Below are positions 26,515 to 33,863 of a DNA stretch of 64,000 nucleotides, piece by piece. This DNA is from Paenibacillus montaniterrae (GTDB lineage: Bacteria > Bacillota > Bacilli > Paenibacillales > Paenibacillaceae). The position numbers and the translations under genes are program-made. Positions within the stretch are counted from its first letter, which is position 1, and the number at the start of each line of letters is the position of its first letter. The notes under the pieces are model-generated. The model was not told the origin of the DNA and searched no databases. It worked only from the letters and a program-made list of their open reading frames with translations. The stretch covers positions 1-64,000 of the forward strand of contig NZ_BOSE01000013.1 in the NCBI RefSeq assembly GCF_018403185.1. Reading direction: 5' to 3'.

Positions 26515-26910
26515 ATGAGCTTATTTATGTTGACTATAAGAAAAGTTACTGAATTGACAGGAATAGCGGCTCCCACACTTCGATATTATGAAAAAGAGGG
26601 GTTGCTTCCACATGTAAAGAGAGATGAAAATGGGAAGCGGTTATATGACGAAGATGATTTAAGCTGGATTCACTTCGTTACCGCGCTTAGAGCAACAGGA
26701 ATGCCGATTGCTCAAATTCAGAAGTATGTATACTTGTATAAAGAAGGGGATTCGACGATTTCGGAACGAAAAATGATGATGCTCCATCATAAAAAAGATA
26801 TTGAGAATAGCATAAGGGAGCTATATTTTAACTTGGATAAAATAAACTATAAACTTGCTCTATATGATGTGTTAGAGTCTCAGATTGAACGAACTAACAT
26901 CAAAATATGA
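26515..26910 (+). CDS. MerR-family regulator (aldehyde/electrophile-sensing type)
   Basis: A 131-residue MerR protein. The N-terminal winged helix-turn-helix reads LTIRKVTELTGIAAPTLRYYEKEGLLP, followed by a dimerising coiled coil. There is no metal-binding Cys pattern and no Cys at all in the visible sequence, so it is not a metal sensor and not Cys-redox controlled. The start is uncertain: aggagg at 26507-26512 is only 2 bases before ATG 26515 and 14 before ATG 26527. It is divergent from the SDR gene and shares its operator motif; AdhR/NmlR-like regulators have similar AT-rich operators. Confidence 0.88.
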   Translation: MSLFMLTIRKVTELTGIAAPTLRYYEKEGLLPHVKRDENGKRLYDEDDLSWIHFVTALRATGMPIAQIQKYVYLYKEGDSTISERKMMMLHHKKDIENSIRELYFNLDKINYKLALYDVLESQIERTNIKI

Positions 26911-26920
26911 TTATGCCCAA
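26898..26920. repeat. Direct repeat, left copy flanking hicA
   Basis: catcaaaatatgattatgcccaa is nearly identical to bases 27337-27360 (one indel, two mismatches). It overlaps the last codons of the merR gene. Confidence 0.6.
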
Positions 26921-26953
26921 ATACAAGTCGCTAATTAGCGACTTGTATTTTCA
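26921..26953 (+). terminator. Terminator of merR
   Basis: A 12-bp perfect stem (atacaagtcgct/agcgacttgtat) with a 4-base loop and tttt. Confidence 0.88.
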
Positions 26954-27006
26954 ATTAAATAATAAAACTCAAAAATTAAATAAACGTGCTTGTATACGTT
27001 ATCATA

Positions 27007-27035
27007 TTGGCACGTATTAATATACGTGTTATAAT
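27007..27035 (+). promoter_or_regulatory. hicA promoter with embedded operator
   Basis: TTGGCA (27007-27012), 17-base spacer, TATAAT (27030-27035). The perfect palindrome cacgtat-taat-atacgtg (27011-27028) fills the spacer and is a good candidate for the operator bound by the HicB antitoxin. Confidence 0.75.
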
Positions 27036-27060
27036 ATATTTAAAAGGAGGGAAGCAATGA

Positions 27061-27252
27061 GTGAAAGGACTATCATCTAAAGCACTTATAAAAATCATTG
27101 AGCAGGATGGTTGGGAACTAGTACATACAGTTGGAAGTCACCGACAATACAAGCATCCAACTAAAAAAGGACGAGTGACAATTCCTCATCCTAACAAAGA
27201 CTTACCAACAGGAACAGTAAACAGTATCCTAAAGCAGGCAGGGCTAAAATAG
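27061..27252 (+). CDS. hicA: HicA-type mRNA interferase toxin
   Basis: A 63-residue double-stranded-RNA-binding-fold toxin. Residues GSHRQYKHPTKKGRVTIPHP carry the catalytic His of the GSHxxY motif of the HicA/YcfA family. It cleaves mRNA when not held by HicB. The start is a GTG at 27061 with aaggagg 10 bases upstream. The next gene with HicB features starts 215 bases downstream, a wider gap than usual for hicAB. Confidence 0.92.
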   Translation: MKGLSSKALIKIIEQDGWELVHTVGSHRQYKHPTKKGRVTIPHPNKDLPTGTVNSILKQAGLK

Positions 27253-27336
27253 CCCTTCCTTGCTACGGATTAAACATATATATTTATTAGAATTTTACTT
27301 AAACTATGGATTAATAATAATGATTTAAATTTAATT

Positions 27337-27360
27337 CATCCAAGATGTGATTATGCCCAA
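27337..27360. repeat. Direct repeat, right copy flanking hicA
   Basis: catccaagatgtgattatgcccaa, near-copy of 26898-26920. The pair brackets the merR terminator and hicA. Confidence 0.6.
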
Positions 27361-27466
27361 TTTTACTTAATCATTTTCTAAGAGCTTGATGCATACTAAT
27401 GCGTAGACTGAAATTTATCCCTTATATTTAAGCTAGATAACTTTAAGATTTATAATGAGGTGAACT

Positions 27467-27886
27467 ATGAATATTAACCAAAAAGATCGCTATGTATATC
27501 CGGCCATTTTTGACTATTCCGATGAAGGGATTTCTGTAGAGTTTCCTGACTTACCTGGCGCAATTACTTGTGGAGATAATGAGGAAGAAGCCTTGCGAAT
27601 GGCACGTGAATGTATGGCGTTACACTTATATGGGATGGAGGTAGATAATGAACCGATTCCTGCTCCTTCTCGGGTTATGGATTTGAAAGTAGAAAAGAAT
27701 CAAGTGATTGTTTTAATTGAAGCTTGGATGCCTCCTTTCCGCGATGAAATGCAACAGAAGGCAGTGAAAAAGACTCTTACCATTCCAAAATGGCTTGATG
27801 ATCTAGCTGTTGAAAATAACGTCAATTTTTCTCGAGTACTCCAGGAAGGGCTAAAATCCTACTTAGGAGTAAACGATCCTAAATAA
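27467..27886 (+). CDS. hicB: HicB-type antitoxin
   Basis: A 139-residue antitoxin. The N-terminal partially degraded RNase-H-like fold (YPAIFDYSDEGISVEFPDLPGAITCGDNEEEAL) covers HicA, and the C-terminal residues 100-139 (KKTLTIPKWLDDLAVENNVN) form a ribbon-helix-helix that binds the operator. ATG 27467 follows gaggtg. It lies 215 bases after hicA, and the gap carries one copy of a direct repeat, so the pair may have been pushed apart by a duplication. Confidence 0.92.
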   Translation: MNINQKDRYVYPAIFDYSDEGISVEFPDLPGAITCGDNEEEALRMARECMALHLYGMEVDNEPIPAPSRVMDLKVEKNQVIVLIEAWMPPFRDEMQQKAVKKTLTIPKWLDDLAVENNVNFSRVLQEGLKSYLGVNDPK

Positions 27887-27900
27887 TCTAGAATTAAACA

Positions 27901-27936
27901 AAAGCCCCGCACCATTATGGTAGGGGGCTTTTGTAT
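27901..27936 (+). terminator. Terminator of hicB
   Basis: Stem aaagcccc/gggggcttt with a second small accat/ggt helix in the loop, then tttt. Confidence 0.85.
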
Positions 27937-28014
27937 TATGGATTATCCGAATATTTCCTAGTTATTAGCTGCTGTTTGTCTTCCGTATTCATTAAATGCT
28001 ATATCCCGATTAAA

Positions 28015-28048
28015 TTCATTAATTTTAGTATTTACTAAAATTAATGAA
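28015..28048. promoter_or_regulatory. 34-bp perfect palindrome, probable operator
   Basis: Arms of 16 bases (ttcattaattttagta and its exact complement) with a 2-base centre. It covers the -35 box TTTACT (28031-28036) of a promoter whose -10 is TAATAT (28054-28059, spacer 17). The likely binder is the MarR/GbsR-like protein of the same operon. Confidence 0.75.
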
Positions 28049-28103
28049 AATGATAATATGACCTTGTAAAGTACAAAATAAATCATAAAGTGAGGTAATC
28101 TTT

Positions 28104-28907
28104 ATGAATAATGAATTATTAGAAAAAGTAATGACTAGAGATGGTTGTAATATCCATTATTGGGTTTCAGATAACGGGAAAAATCCATGGTTAATATTTT
28201 TACATGGTGCTGGTGCTGATCACAAGATGTTTAATGAACAATTACCAATAGTAGATAAGGAGTTTAATCTCTTGCTTTGGGATGCGAGAGGTCATGGTTT
28301 ATCAAGACCAATGAGTGATAAGTTCAGCATAAAATTATTGATGGAAGATTTAATAGAGATAATGAATAAAGAAGGTATAGAAAAGGCGACGTTTGTTGGT
28401 CAATCAATGGGCGGTAATACAGCACAAGAGATGGCATTTTATCACCCACATAAAGTAGAGAAACTTGTATTGATTGATTGTACTTGTAATACGATGAAAT
28501 TGACTGGTTTAGAGAGGTTTTATTTAAATTTAACCCCATTTATCATTCGGATGTATCCATGGAGCTTCCTGATTAGTGCAAGTGTGAAAGCCAGTGCGTT
28601 AAAACCGCATGTACAAGACTATTTAAAGAAAGTATTTAATCAGATAGGGAAAAAGGATTTTATTAAAGTGTTTTTAGCAACTGCAGCTTGTTTACATTAC
28701 GAAGAAGGATATAAAATTAATAAACCGATCTTGCTTGTTTATGGAGAACATGATCAAACAGGGAATATTAAAAAAATTGCTTCTTCGTGGGCATCTAGTG
28801 AACTAGATTGTAGGTTGGTTGAAATACCTAATGCAAGTCATTGTGCTAATCAGGATAATCCTTTACAGTTTAATGCTGTTTTTAGGGAGTTTTTGAATGC
28901 ACAATAG
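28104..28907 (+). CDS. Alpha/beta hydrolase
   Basis: A 267-residue cytoplasmic alpha/beta-fold hydrolase. The oxyanion motif LHGAGAD is near residue 33, the nucleophile elbow VGQSMGG gives the catalytic Ser, YGEHDQ the acid and NASHCANQD the His. ATG 28104 follows aagtgaggtaat, and the same unusual ribosome-binding sequence precedes the next gene. The base composition is much more AT-rich than the sugar and iron operons, which suggests recent transfer. It forms an operon with the regulator 30 bases downstream. The substrate is unknown; esterase, haloperoxidase-like or lactonase roles all fit. Confidence 0.88.
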   Translation: MNNELLEKVMTRDGCNIHYWVSDNGKNPWLIFLHGAGADHKMFNEQLPIVDKEFNLLLWDARGHGLSRPMSDKFSIKLLMEDLIEIMNKEGIEKATFVGQSMGGNTAQEMAFYHPHKVEKLVLIDCTCNTMKLTGLERFYLNLTPFIIRMYPWSFLISASVKASALKPHVQDYLKKVFNQIGKKDFIKVFLATAACLHYEEGYKINKPILLVYGEHDQTGNIKKIASSWASSELDCRLVEIPNASHCANQDNPLQFNAVFREFLNAQ

Positions 28908-28937
28908 ATAAGTAAAAAAGTGAGGTAATATTCAGTC

Positions 28938-29411
28938 ATGGACGTTAAAGAGCTGGAGTACAATGAAGAAAAACAAGTGTTTGTCGAAAAGTTAGGTATT
29001 TATTATGAGGATTATGGAATTCCACGAATTGGCGGAAGAATTTTAGGATTAGCATTAGTTGCTAATCAGCCTATATCAGCTGAACAAATGGCTAATCTTT
29101 TAAAGGTTAGCAGAGGGAGCGTTTCGACAAACGTGAGACTCCTGGTTTCTATGGGATTGTTAGAGAAAGTATCAGCTATTGGTGATCGAGCAGATTATTA
29201 CTCCGTTAGTGAGTCCATATGGGATAATGCCATCAAAACGAGGATTGATGGTTTTAAAAACTTGAAAAAAATTGTAGAACAAGGTTTAAACGCAGTAGAA
29301 GGGAGCTCTAATGCGAATAAAAAATTTGTTGAAATGCTCCTTTGGGTCGATAATATGATCTCTAGTCATGAAAAATTGCTTTTAGAGTGGAGGCAAGAAA
29401 TAAAAGATTGA
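28938..29411 (+). CDS. MarR/GbsR-like winged-helix regulator
   Basis: A 157-residue DNA-binding protein. The winged helix reads QPISAEQMANLLKVSRGSVSTNVRLLVSMGLLEKV and the wing GDRADYYSV; a C-terminal helix region (residues about 105-150) would dimerise. The pattern RxGGRILGLAL before the helix-turn-helix is typical of the GbsR branch of MarR-like regulators. It is cotranscribed with the hydrolase and probably represses this operon through the 34-bp palindrome at 28015. Confidence 0.85.
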   Translation: MDVKELEYNEEKQVFVEKLGIYYEDYGIPRIGGRILGLALVANQPISAEQMANLLKVSRGSVSTNVRLLVSMGLLEKVSAIGDRADYYSVSESIWDNAIKTRIDGFKNLKKIVEQGLNAVEGSSNANKKFVEMLLWVDNMISSHEKLLLEWRQEIKD

Positions 29412-29459
29412 ATCAATTCCCCCAACCAACCAATCTAGCAATACCTTATTATTGAAAAA

Positions 29460-29477
29460 AATAAACGATCATTTATT
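29460..29477. promoter_or_regulatory. Near-palindrome before the tetR-like gene
   Basis: aataaacgatcatttatt is symmetric except for one base pair and lies 9 bases before the start codon of the TetR-family gene. It probably serves as its autoregulatory operator. Confidence 0.45.
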
Positions 29478-29485
29478 ATTGATTC

Positions 29486-30058
29486 ATGAGATATAGAGAT
29501 GATAATAAAGTCGAAGCAATATTCGACGCGACCATACAGCTAATTAATGAGATTGGTTTCTCTGATACGTCAATATCAAAAATTGCCAAAAGAGCCTGTG
29601 TATCGGCAGCGACGATTTATATTTACCATGAGAACAAAGAGGATCTGCTCTATAAGACCTACTTGAAGATTAAAGGCAAGATGAGCGAGAAAATGTTTCA
29701 GGGAGTGGATCATACCCGAACAGTTTACGAGCGATTTGAGGCTATCATCCGCAACTATGTTGATTTTATTCAATCCTTTAAAGAATATTTTTTGTTTCTG
29801 GAGCAAATAATGAATTCTCCTTTGCCCCAGAAATGGTGCCTAGACGATACGGCAAGTCAGTTTCAACCGATCTACGAGCTGTTTGAAGCCGGCATCCGAC
29901 AGGAGCTGTTGAAGAAGGAGGATATTAACATGCTAGTTGTTTACTCCATCTTGCCAATAGCCGAATTGTTGAAAGCACATTTGAAGAACGGGACCATCTT
30001 GAATAGTAAGCAATTAGATTCTGCCATCAAGATGAGTTGGGACGCTATTAAGGCATAG
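29486..30058 (+). CDS. TetR/AcrR-family regulator
   Basis: A 190-residue TetR-family repressor. The N-terminal helix-turn-helix is FSDTSISKIAKRACVSAATIYIYHENKEDL (residues about 20-50); the rest is an all-helical ligand domain. ATG 29486 has no clear ribosome-binding site, so the message may be leaderless or weakly translated. It is followed by a terminator and a 32-bp palindrome in front of a decayed NAD(P)-binding gene, its probable former target. Confidence 0.88.
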   Translation: MRYRDDNKVEAIFDATIQLINEIGFSDTSISKIAKRACVSAATIYIYHENKEDLLYKTYLKIKGKMSEKMFQGVDHTRTVYERFEAIIRNYVDFIQSFKEYFLFLEQIMNSPLPQKWCLDDTASQFQPIYELFEAGIRQELLKKEDINMLVVYSILPIAELLKAHLKNGTILNSKQLDSAIKMSWDAIKA

Positions 30059-30071
30059 CAAAATATTTTTA

Positions 30072-30098
30072 AGCGATGCACAGCATCGCTATTCTTTT
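30072..30098 (+). terminator. Terminator of the tetR-like gene
   Basis: Stem agcgatgc/gcatcgct with a 3-base loop, followed by attctttt. Confidence 0.75.
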
Positions 30099-30100
30099 CA

Positions 30101-30132
30101 CAATTAATAAATGAACATTCACTTATTAATTG
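30101..30132. promoter_or_regulatory. 32-bp imperfect palindrome, probable TetR operator
   Basis: The arms caattaataa and ttattaattg are exact complements and the centre tgaacattca is nearly so. The palindrome covers the start codon of the gene remnant at 30111. Confidence 0.6.
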
Positions 30133-30215
30133 ACCAAGCGATCAATAAGGGACATACCGTAAAAGCTTTTGTACGTGCCGCAGATCGAATCCCGTTTAAC
30201 CGGAGTACATTATGA
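30111..30215 (+). pseudogene. Remnant of an NmrA-like NAD(P)-binding oxidoreductase gene
   Basis: A 34-codon frame starting at ATG 30111 reads MNIHLLIDQAINKG then HTVKAFVRAADRIPF and stops. The part LLIDQAINKGHTVKAFVR is the first helix and second strand of an NmrA/SDR-a5 Rossmann fold, but the glycine motif GATGxTG that should stand between MNI and LLIDQ is deleted and the remaining ~170 residues are gone. A further 36-codon open frame (30212-30322) follows and shows no recognisable family. Confidence 0.65.
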
Positions 30216-30332
30216 CTTTCAAGGATTATGACAGACAGCGCACTAGTGTTTTATGGAGAAAATTATGGTTAGAGAGTGACATCACTGACAACACCGATAC
30301 GTTGCACGAGTTCATTCCGTAGAAGCGACCGG

Positions 30333-31229
30333 CTAATCCCTCGTGCTTTCGATTCGTCTTAGTTTTTGGGTATCCCGAGCTGGAGATGAACCGAAAAAAC
30401 GGGAGTATTCTCGGTTAAACTGCGAGGGACTCATATAGCCAACCTGATATGCGGCACTGGCTACTGTATAGCCCTCAAATGCAATGAGATTTCTAGCCTC
30501 CAAAAGTCTTAATTGCTTTTGGAATTGAATCGGACTTAACCCCGTTGCTCGTTTAAACTGACGGTGAAACGTATTTACAGCCATACCAAATTTTGATGCC
30601 AACTCACCGATGTCTATAGACCTCGTATAGTTGTCGCGAAGCCATTGGACAGTCTGAGAAATCCTGGAGAAATTGCTCTCTCGCTGGCCAAGTTGCCTTA
30701 GATACCATCCTTGAGGTCCCATCAGAACGCGATAAAGAAGTTCGCGTTCATAAGCTGGTGCAAGAGCTGGAATATCTCTAGGGGTTTTCGTTAATCGTAA
30801 TAGGCGTAGCCACACCTCCATAAGTTCAATGTCCATTTCACATGCTGCAAATAAATGTTCAGAAGCGGTTGGGATTAGATTCTCAGGAAGATCTCGTAAT
30901 AAAGGTTGAAGAACATTTTGATTCAATTCAAGACCAAGGGACATGTAAGGATGACCATCACGGTCTGGATGTACGTTCGCCGAAGCGGGAACATGTACCG
31001 GTATCACGTAATATGAAGGCCCCACCAGATTCGTGCTGCACTCCCCAATTGACAGAATCTTTGTTCCTTTAACAGTAAAACCAATCGTTGGCTTGTAGAG
31101 TGCTGTGAGTTGGTGTGTGGGAATGTCTCCCTTAATCATGCTTAGCCCCGGTACAACGGTTTCAATTGGTCGAGTGTTTGCCCCTTCCATTAAATCAATA
31201 ATTTCTTGTATTATTTTTCTCTTATTCAT
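30333..31229 (-). CDS. AraC-family regulator (AraC_N type)
   Basis: A 298-residue regulator. Residues about 20-175 form the N-terminal domain of the AraC_N kind (VPGLSMIKGDIPTHQLTALYKPTIGF), and about 195-290 the double helix-turn-helix (DIGELASKFGMAVNTFHRQF, then VASAAYQVGYMSPSQFNREY). Regulators of this subgroup are often divergent from a short-chain reductase or aldo-keto reductase gene, exactly as here with the SDR gene at 31447. The start at 31229 has only a weak ribosome-binding site. Confidence 0.9.
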   Translation of the reverse strand: MNKRKIIQEIIDLMEGANTRPIETVVPGLSMIKGDIPTHQLTALYKPTIGFTVKGTKILSIGECSTNLVGPSYYVIPVHVPASANVHPDRDGHPYMSLGLELNQNVLQPLLRDLPENLIPTASEHLFAACEMDIELMEVWLRLLRLTKTPRDIPALAPAYERELLYRVLMGPQGWYLRQLGQRESNFSRISQTVQWLRDNYTRSIDIGELASKFGMAVNTFHRQFKRATGLSPIQFQKQLRLLEARNLIAFEGYTVASAAYQVGYMSPSQFNREYSRFFGSSPARDTQKLRRIESTRD

Positions 31230-31446
31230 GCGCCTATTTTATCATACGCCCTTCTTTCTTCACAACATGACTCCGTAATCTTCAGGCATTTATAGGCTTT
31301 TTTTTGACGAAACCATCAGGTTAATTGGGTTATTTTAAATCATCGTTGGTGGTTTTAGGCAATTAAAAGGCATCATTAAATCTAGATTATATCAGCAGAA
31401 CTAACTAAAATAAAACTCAGATCGAACGAAAAAGGAGTGATATCTC

Positions 31447-32202
31447 ATGAAAATTGCAATCGTAACAGGCGGAAGCAACGGGATTGGAAGGGCGACTGCT
31501 CTTGAGCTTGGCAAACGCGGAATTAGCGTCATTCTCACATACAATTCCTATAAGGAACGAGCAGAAGCAGTCGTAAAGGAACTTGAGAAGAATGAGGGCG
31601 TTCGTGCTATAGCATTGAAATTGGATTTGACTCAATTATCAACGTTCGATGGTTTTGTTCAAGAAGTGAAGACGAGCCTCAATCAAATTTGGAGCCGAAC
31701 GACATTTGATTACTTAGTCAATAATGGCGGTGTTGGTGGGCCAATGATGTTAGCAGATATGAGCGAGGAGTACTTCGACAAAATCCTTAATACGAACTTC
31801 AAAGGACCGGTTTTTTTAACTCAACACCTCATCCGATTCATGAATGATGCTGGAGCCATCGTAAATACCACGAGTTCATCCAAAAATCAATCGTTTCCAG
31901 GCTACTCTGTCTATGGCTCGTTAAAAGCAGCCTTCTCATCTTGGACTCGCTATATCGCCAAAGAACTTGCTCCTCGCAAAATTCGGGTCAACGCAGTTTC
32001 TCCTGGCCCTACACACAGCAATTTTGGAGATGGAGCATTTGATAAACATCCTGAATTCATCCGTCCTTTGGCAGAACAAACGGCATTCGGAAGAATAGGC
32101 CAACCCGATGATCTTGCAAAGGTCATTGTGAGCTTGTTGTCTGATGATTTCGGCTGGGTTACAGCCCAGGACATTGAAGTTTCTGGTGGACATTTGCTAT
32201 AA
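31447..32202 (+). CDS. Short-chain dehydrogenase/reductase
   Basis: A 251-residue SDR enzyme with the cofactor motif TGGSNGIG at residues 7-14, NNGGVGG in place of the usual NNAG, the catalytic Ser in TTSSSKN and YxxxK as YGSLK. It is a paralogue of the SDR at 25540 (same length, colinear throughout, both ending IEVSGG). aaaggag precedes ATG 31447. It is divergent from an AraC regulator that probably controls it. Substrate unknown. Confidence 0.92.
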   Translation: MKIAIVTGGSNGIGRATALELGKRGISVILTYNSYKERAEAVVKELEKNEGVRAIALKLDLTQLSTFDGFVQEVKTSLNQIWSRTTFDYLVNNGGVGGPMMLADMSEEYFDKILNTNFKGPVFLTQHLIRFMNDAGAIVNTTSSSKNQSFPGYSVYGSLKAAFSSWTRYIAKELAPRKIRVNAVSPGPTHSNFGDGAFDKHPEFIRPLAEQTAFGRIGQPDDLAKVIVSLLSDDFGWVTAQDIEVSGGHLL

Positions 32203-32206
32203 AAAA

Positions 32207-32240
32207 GAAGGACAGGGACGCTCAACCCTGTCCTTTCTTA
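32207..32240. terminator. Bidirectional terminator between SDR and aldo-keto reductase genes
   Basis: Stem aaggacaggg/ccctgtcctt with A run before and T run after, between convergent genes. Confidence 0.85.
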
Positions 32241-32283
32241 ATAGATACGGGTAACCATGCTGAGTCGAAGATTTAAGCAAAGC

Positions 32284-33135
32284 TTACAAATCAACCTTCC
32301 AATTGCCCATCATCTTGGCGACCTCCGGATCGCGGTACGATAAGAAAAGACTTTCCCGCGTATCGAGAGTGGAAATCTGTTCGATGTCATCAGCGCTCAG
32401 CTCAAAATCAAAAATGTTGAAGTTTTCGGCAATCCGTTCTTTTTTTACCGACTTCGGAATAACAACTACTTCTCGCTGAACAAGCCAGCGAAGCACAACT
32501 TGTGCGATGGACTTGTTATGTTTTTCTGCGATCGAGGCTAGCACTTCATTCCCAAACAGGTTGTTAAGTCCTTCAGCAAAAGGCGCCCACGACTGGTGCT
32601 GAACTCCCTGCTCCTTCATAAAAGCTGCGCTCTCAATCTGGTGGTAGAACGGGTGCGTTTCGACTTGATTGACAGCGGGCACGATTTCGTTATGCACAAT
32701 AAGGTCCATCAAACGGTCCGGCAGAAAATTGCTGACCCCAATCGCCTTAATCTTGCCTTCGCGGTATAGCTCTTCCATTGCACGCCAAGCACCGTAGTAA
32801 TCGCCGAACGGCTGATGAATAAGGTATAGATCCAGATAATCGAGCTGGAGTTTCTTTAAGGATTTGGCAAACGCCAGCTTGGCACTCTCATAGCTTGCAT
32901 CCTGAACCCATAGCTTGGTCGTGATGAACAGCTCCTCACGTGGTATACCGCTTCGCTTAATTGCACGTCCAACTGCTTCCTCATTCAGATAACCGGCGGC
33001 GGTGTCGATGAGGCGGTAACCGGTCATCAGTGCTTCATATACGGCGTTCTCGCATTGTTCCGCATCAGGAATTTGGTAAACACCAATCCCGATAATCGGC
33101 ATTTTCACTCCGTTGTTCAATGTTACGGTTTGCAT
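32284..33135 (-). CDS. Aldo/keto reductase
   Basis: A 283-residue NADPH-dependent reductase with a TIM-barrel fold. The catalytic tetrad is visible: Asp and Tyr in LIDTAAGYLNE, Lys in FITTKLWVQD and His in YLIHQPFGDY. The C-terminal cofactor motif is VIPKSVKKERIAENF. ATG 33135 has gggagg 7 bases upstream. Its promoter has a 19-bp spacer with a palindrome and it is divergent from a MerR regulator, so it is likely induced by a reactive aldehyde or similar compound. Confidence 0.94.
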   Translation of the reverse strand: MQTVTLNNGVKMPIIGIGVYQIPDAEQCENAVYEALMTGYRLIDTAAGYLNEEAVGRAIKRSGIPREELFITTKLWVQDASYESAKLAFAKSLKKLQLDYLDLYLIHQPFGDYYGAWRAMEELYREGKIKAIGVSNFLPDRLMDLIVHNEIVPAVNQVETHPFYHQIESAAFMKEQGVQHQSWAPFAEGLNNLFGNEVLASIAEKHNKSIAQVVLRWLVQREVVVIPKSVKKERIAENFNIFDFELSADDIEQISTLDTRESLFLSYRDPEVAKMMGNWKVDL

Positions 33136-33245
33136 TATAATTCCTCCCATTTTTCTACATGTATAAAGGCAAACAGCACGCATCCTGGATACTCGGGGGC
33201 TATAGCAGTGGGGGATTCCACTTGCGGCTGACTTGCATTACAATA

Positions 33246-33276
33246 AGCTTAGAACCTTCGTGTTACACGAAGTCAA
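33246..33276 (-). promoter_or_regulatory. MerR-type promoter of the aldo-keto reductase gene, 19-bp spacer
   Basis: On the minus strand: TTGACT (33276-33271), 19-base spacer, TAAGCT (33251-33246). The palindrome cttcgtgt-t-acacgaag (33256-33272) overlaps the spacer. Confidence 0.75.
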
Positions 33277-33315
33277 GACACTTTGCAAAAGTTATTTTCT
33301 CAAGGGGGATTTCGT

Positions 33316-33765
33316 ATGTATACGGTCAAAGAAGCCGCCCAGATAACGGGACTCACCGAGCATGCCATTCGTTTTTACACAGATAAAGGCCTGGTGCCAA
33401 GCGTGCAGCGCAATGAGAATAATATCCGAATGTTCGACGAAGAATCGATCAACTGGCTGCATGGCGTCAAATGCCTCAAGCAATCCGGAATGCCGATTGA
33501 GGTTATTAAACGGTACGTTGATCTCTGTCTCGAAGGAGATACTACCATTCCACAACGCTATGCGCTTATTATGGAGCATAAAGAAGCGGCGCTCGCCAAG
33601 CTCGAAGAAGCCAAACGGCACATTGATCATCTGGAGCAAAAAACGGTCCTATATCAGGCGATTCTGGAGCATCGCATGCCAGACACGACCAATCCCGGCA
33701 ATTGGGACAACATTCTGCATATGCATGGTGACGTATTTTACTCGCCTTCTGCTCGCAAGGCATAA
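33316..33765 (+). CDS. MerR-family regulator
   Basis: A 149-residue MerR protein with helix-turn-helix YTVKEAAQITGLTEHAIRFYTDKGLVP and a long coiled coil (KEAALAKLEEAKRHIDHLEQ). Closely similar in layout to the MerR at 26515 (both have MPIxxIxxYVxLxxEGDxTI). ATG 33316 follows aggggga. It is divergent from the aldo-keto reductase and probably activates it through the promoter at 33246. It has a single Cys pair (GVKC, DLC) that could sense electrophiles. Confidence 0.9.
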   Translation: MYTVKEAAQITGLTEHAIRFYTDKGLVPSVQRNENNIRMFDEESINWLHGVKCLKQSGMPIEVIKRYVDLCLEGDTTIPQRYALIMEHKEAALAKLEEAKRHIDHLEQKTVLYQAILEHRMPDTTNPGNWDNILHMHGDVFYSPSARKA

Positions 33766-33801
33766 GAGTGAGAATGGCAGGCTGGTTTTCCTTCAAGGTG
33801 G

Positions 33802-33832
33802 TTGACTATGACGTTAGGTCATAGTGCATAAT
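33802..33832 (+). promoter_or_regulatory. MerR-type promoter of the protease-merR operon, 19-bp spacer
   Basis: TTGACT (33802-33807), 19-base spacer, CATAAT (33827-33832), with the inverted repeat actatgac-gttag-gtcatagt (33805-33825) in the spacer. The regulator is probably the TipAS-type MerR encoded second in this operon. Confidence 0.75.
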
Positions 33833-33863
33833 GATCGCTATAAACTACTTGGAGTGATTGAAA

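Noticed and set aside
30212..30322. 36-codon open frame MTFKDYDRQRTSVLWRK after the NmrA remnant
   Set aside because: No family, no ribosome-binding site; probably chance or debris.
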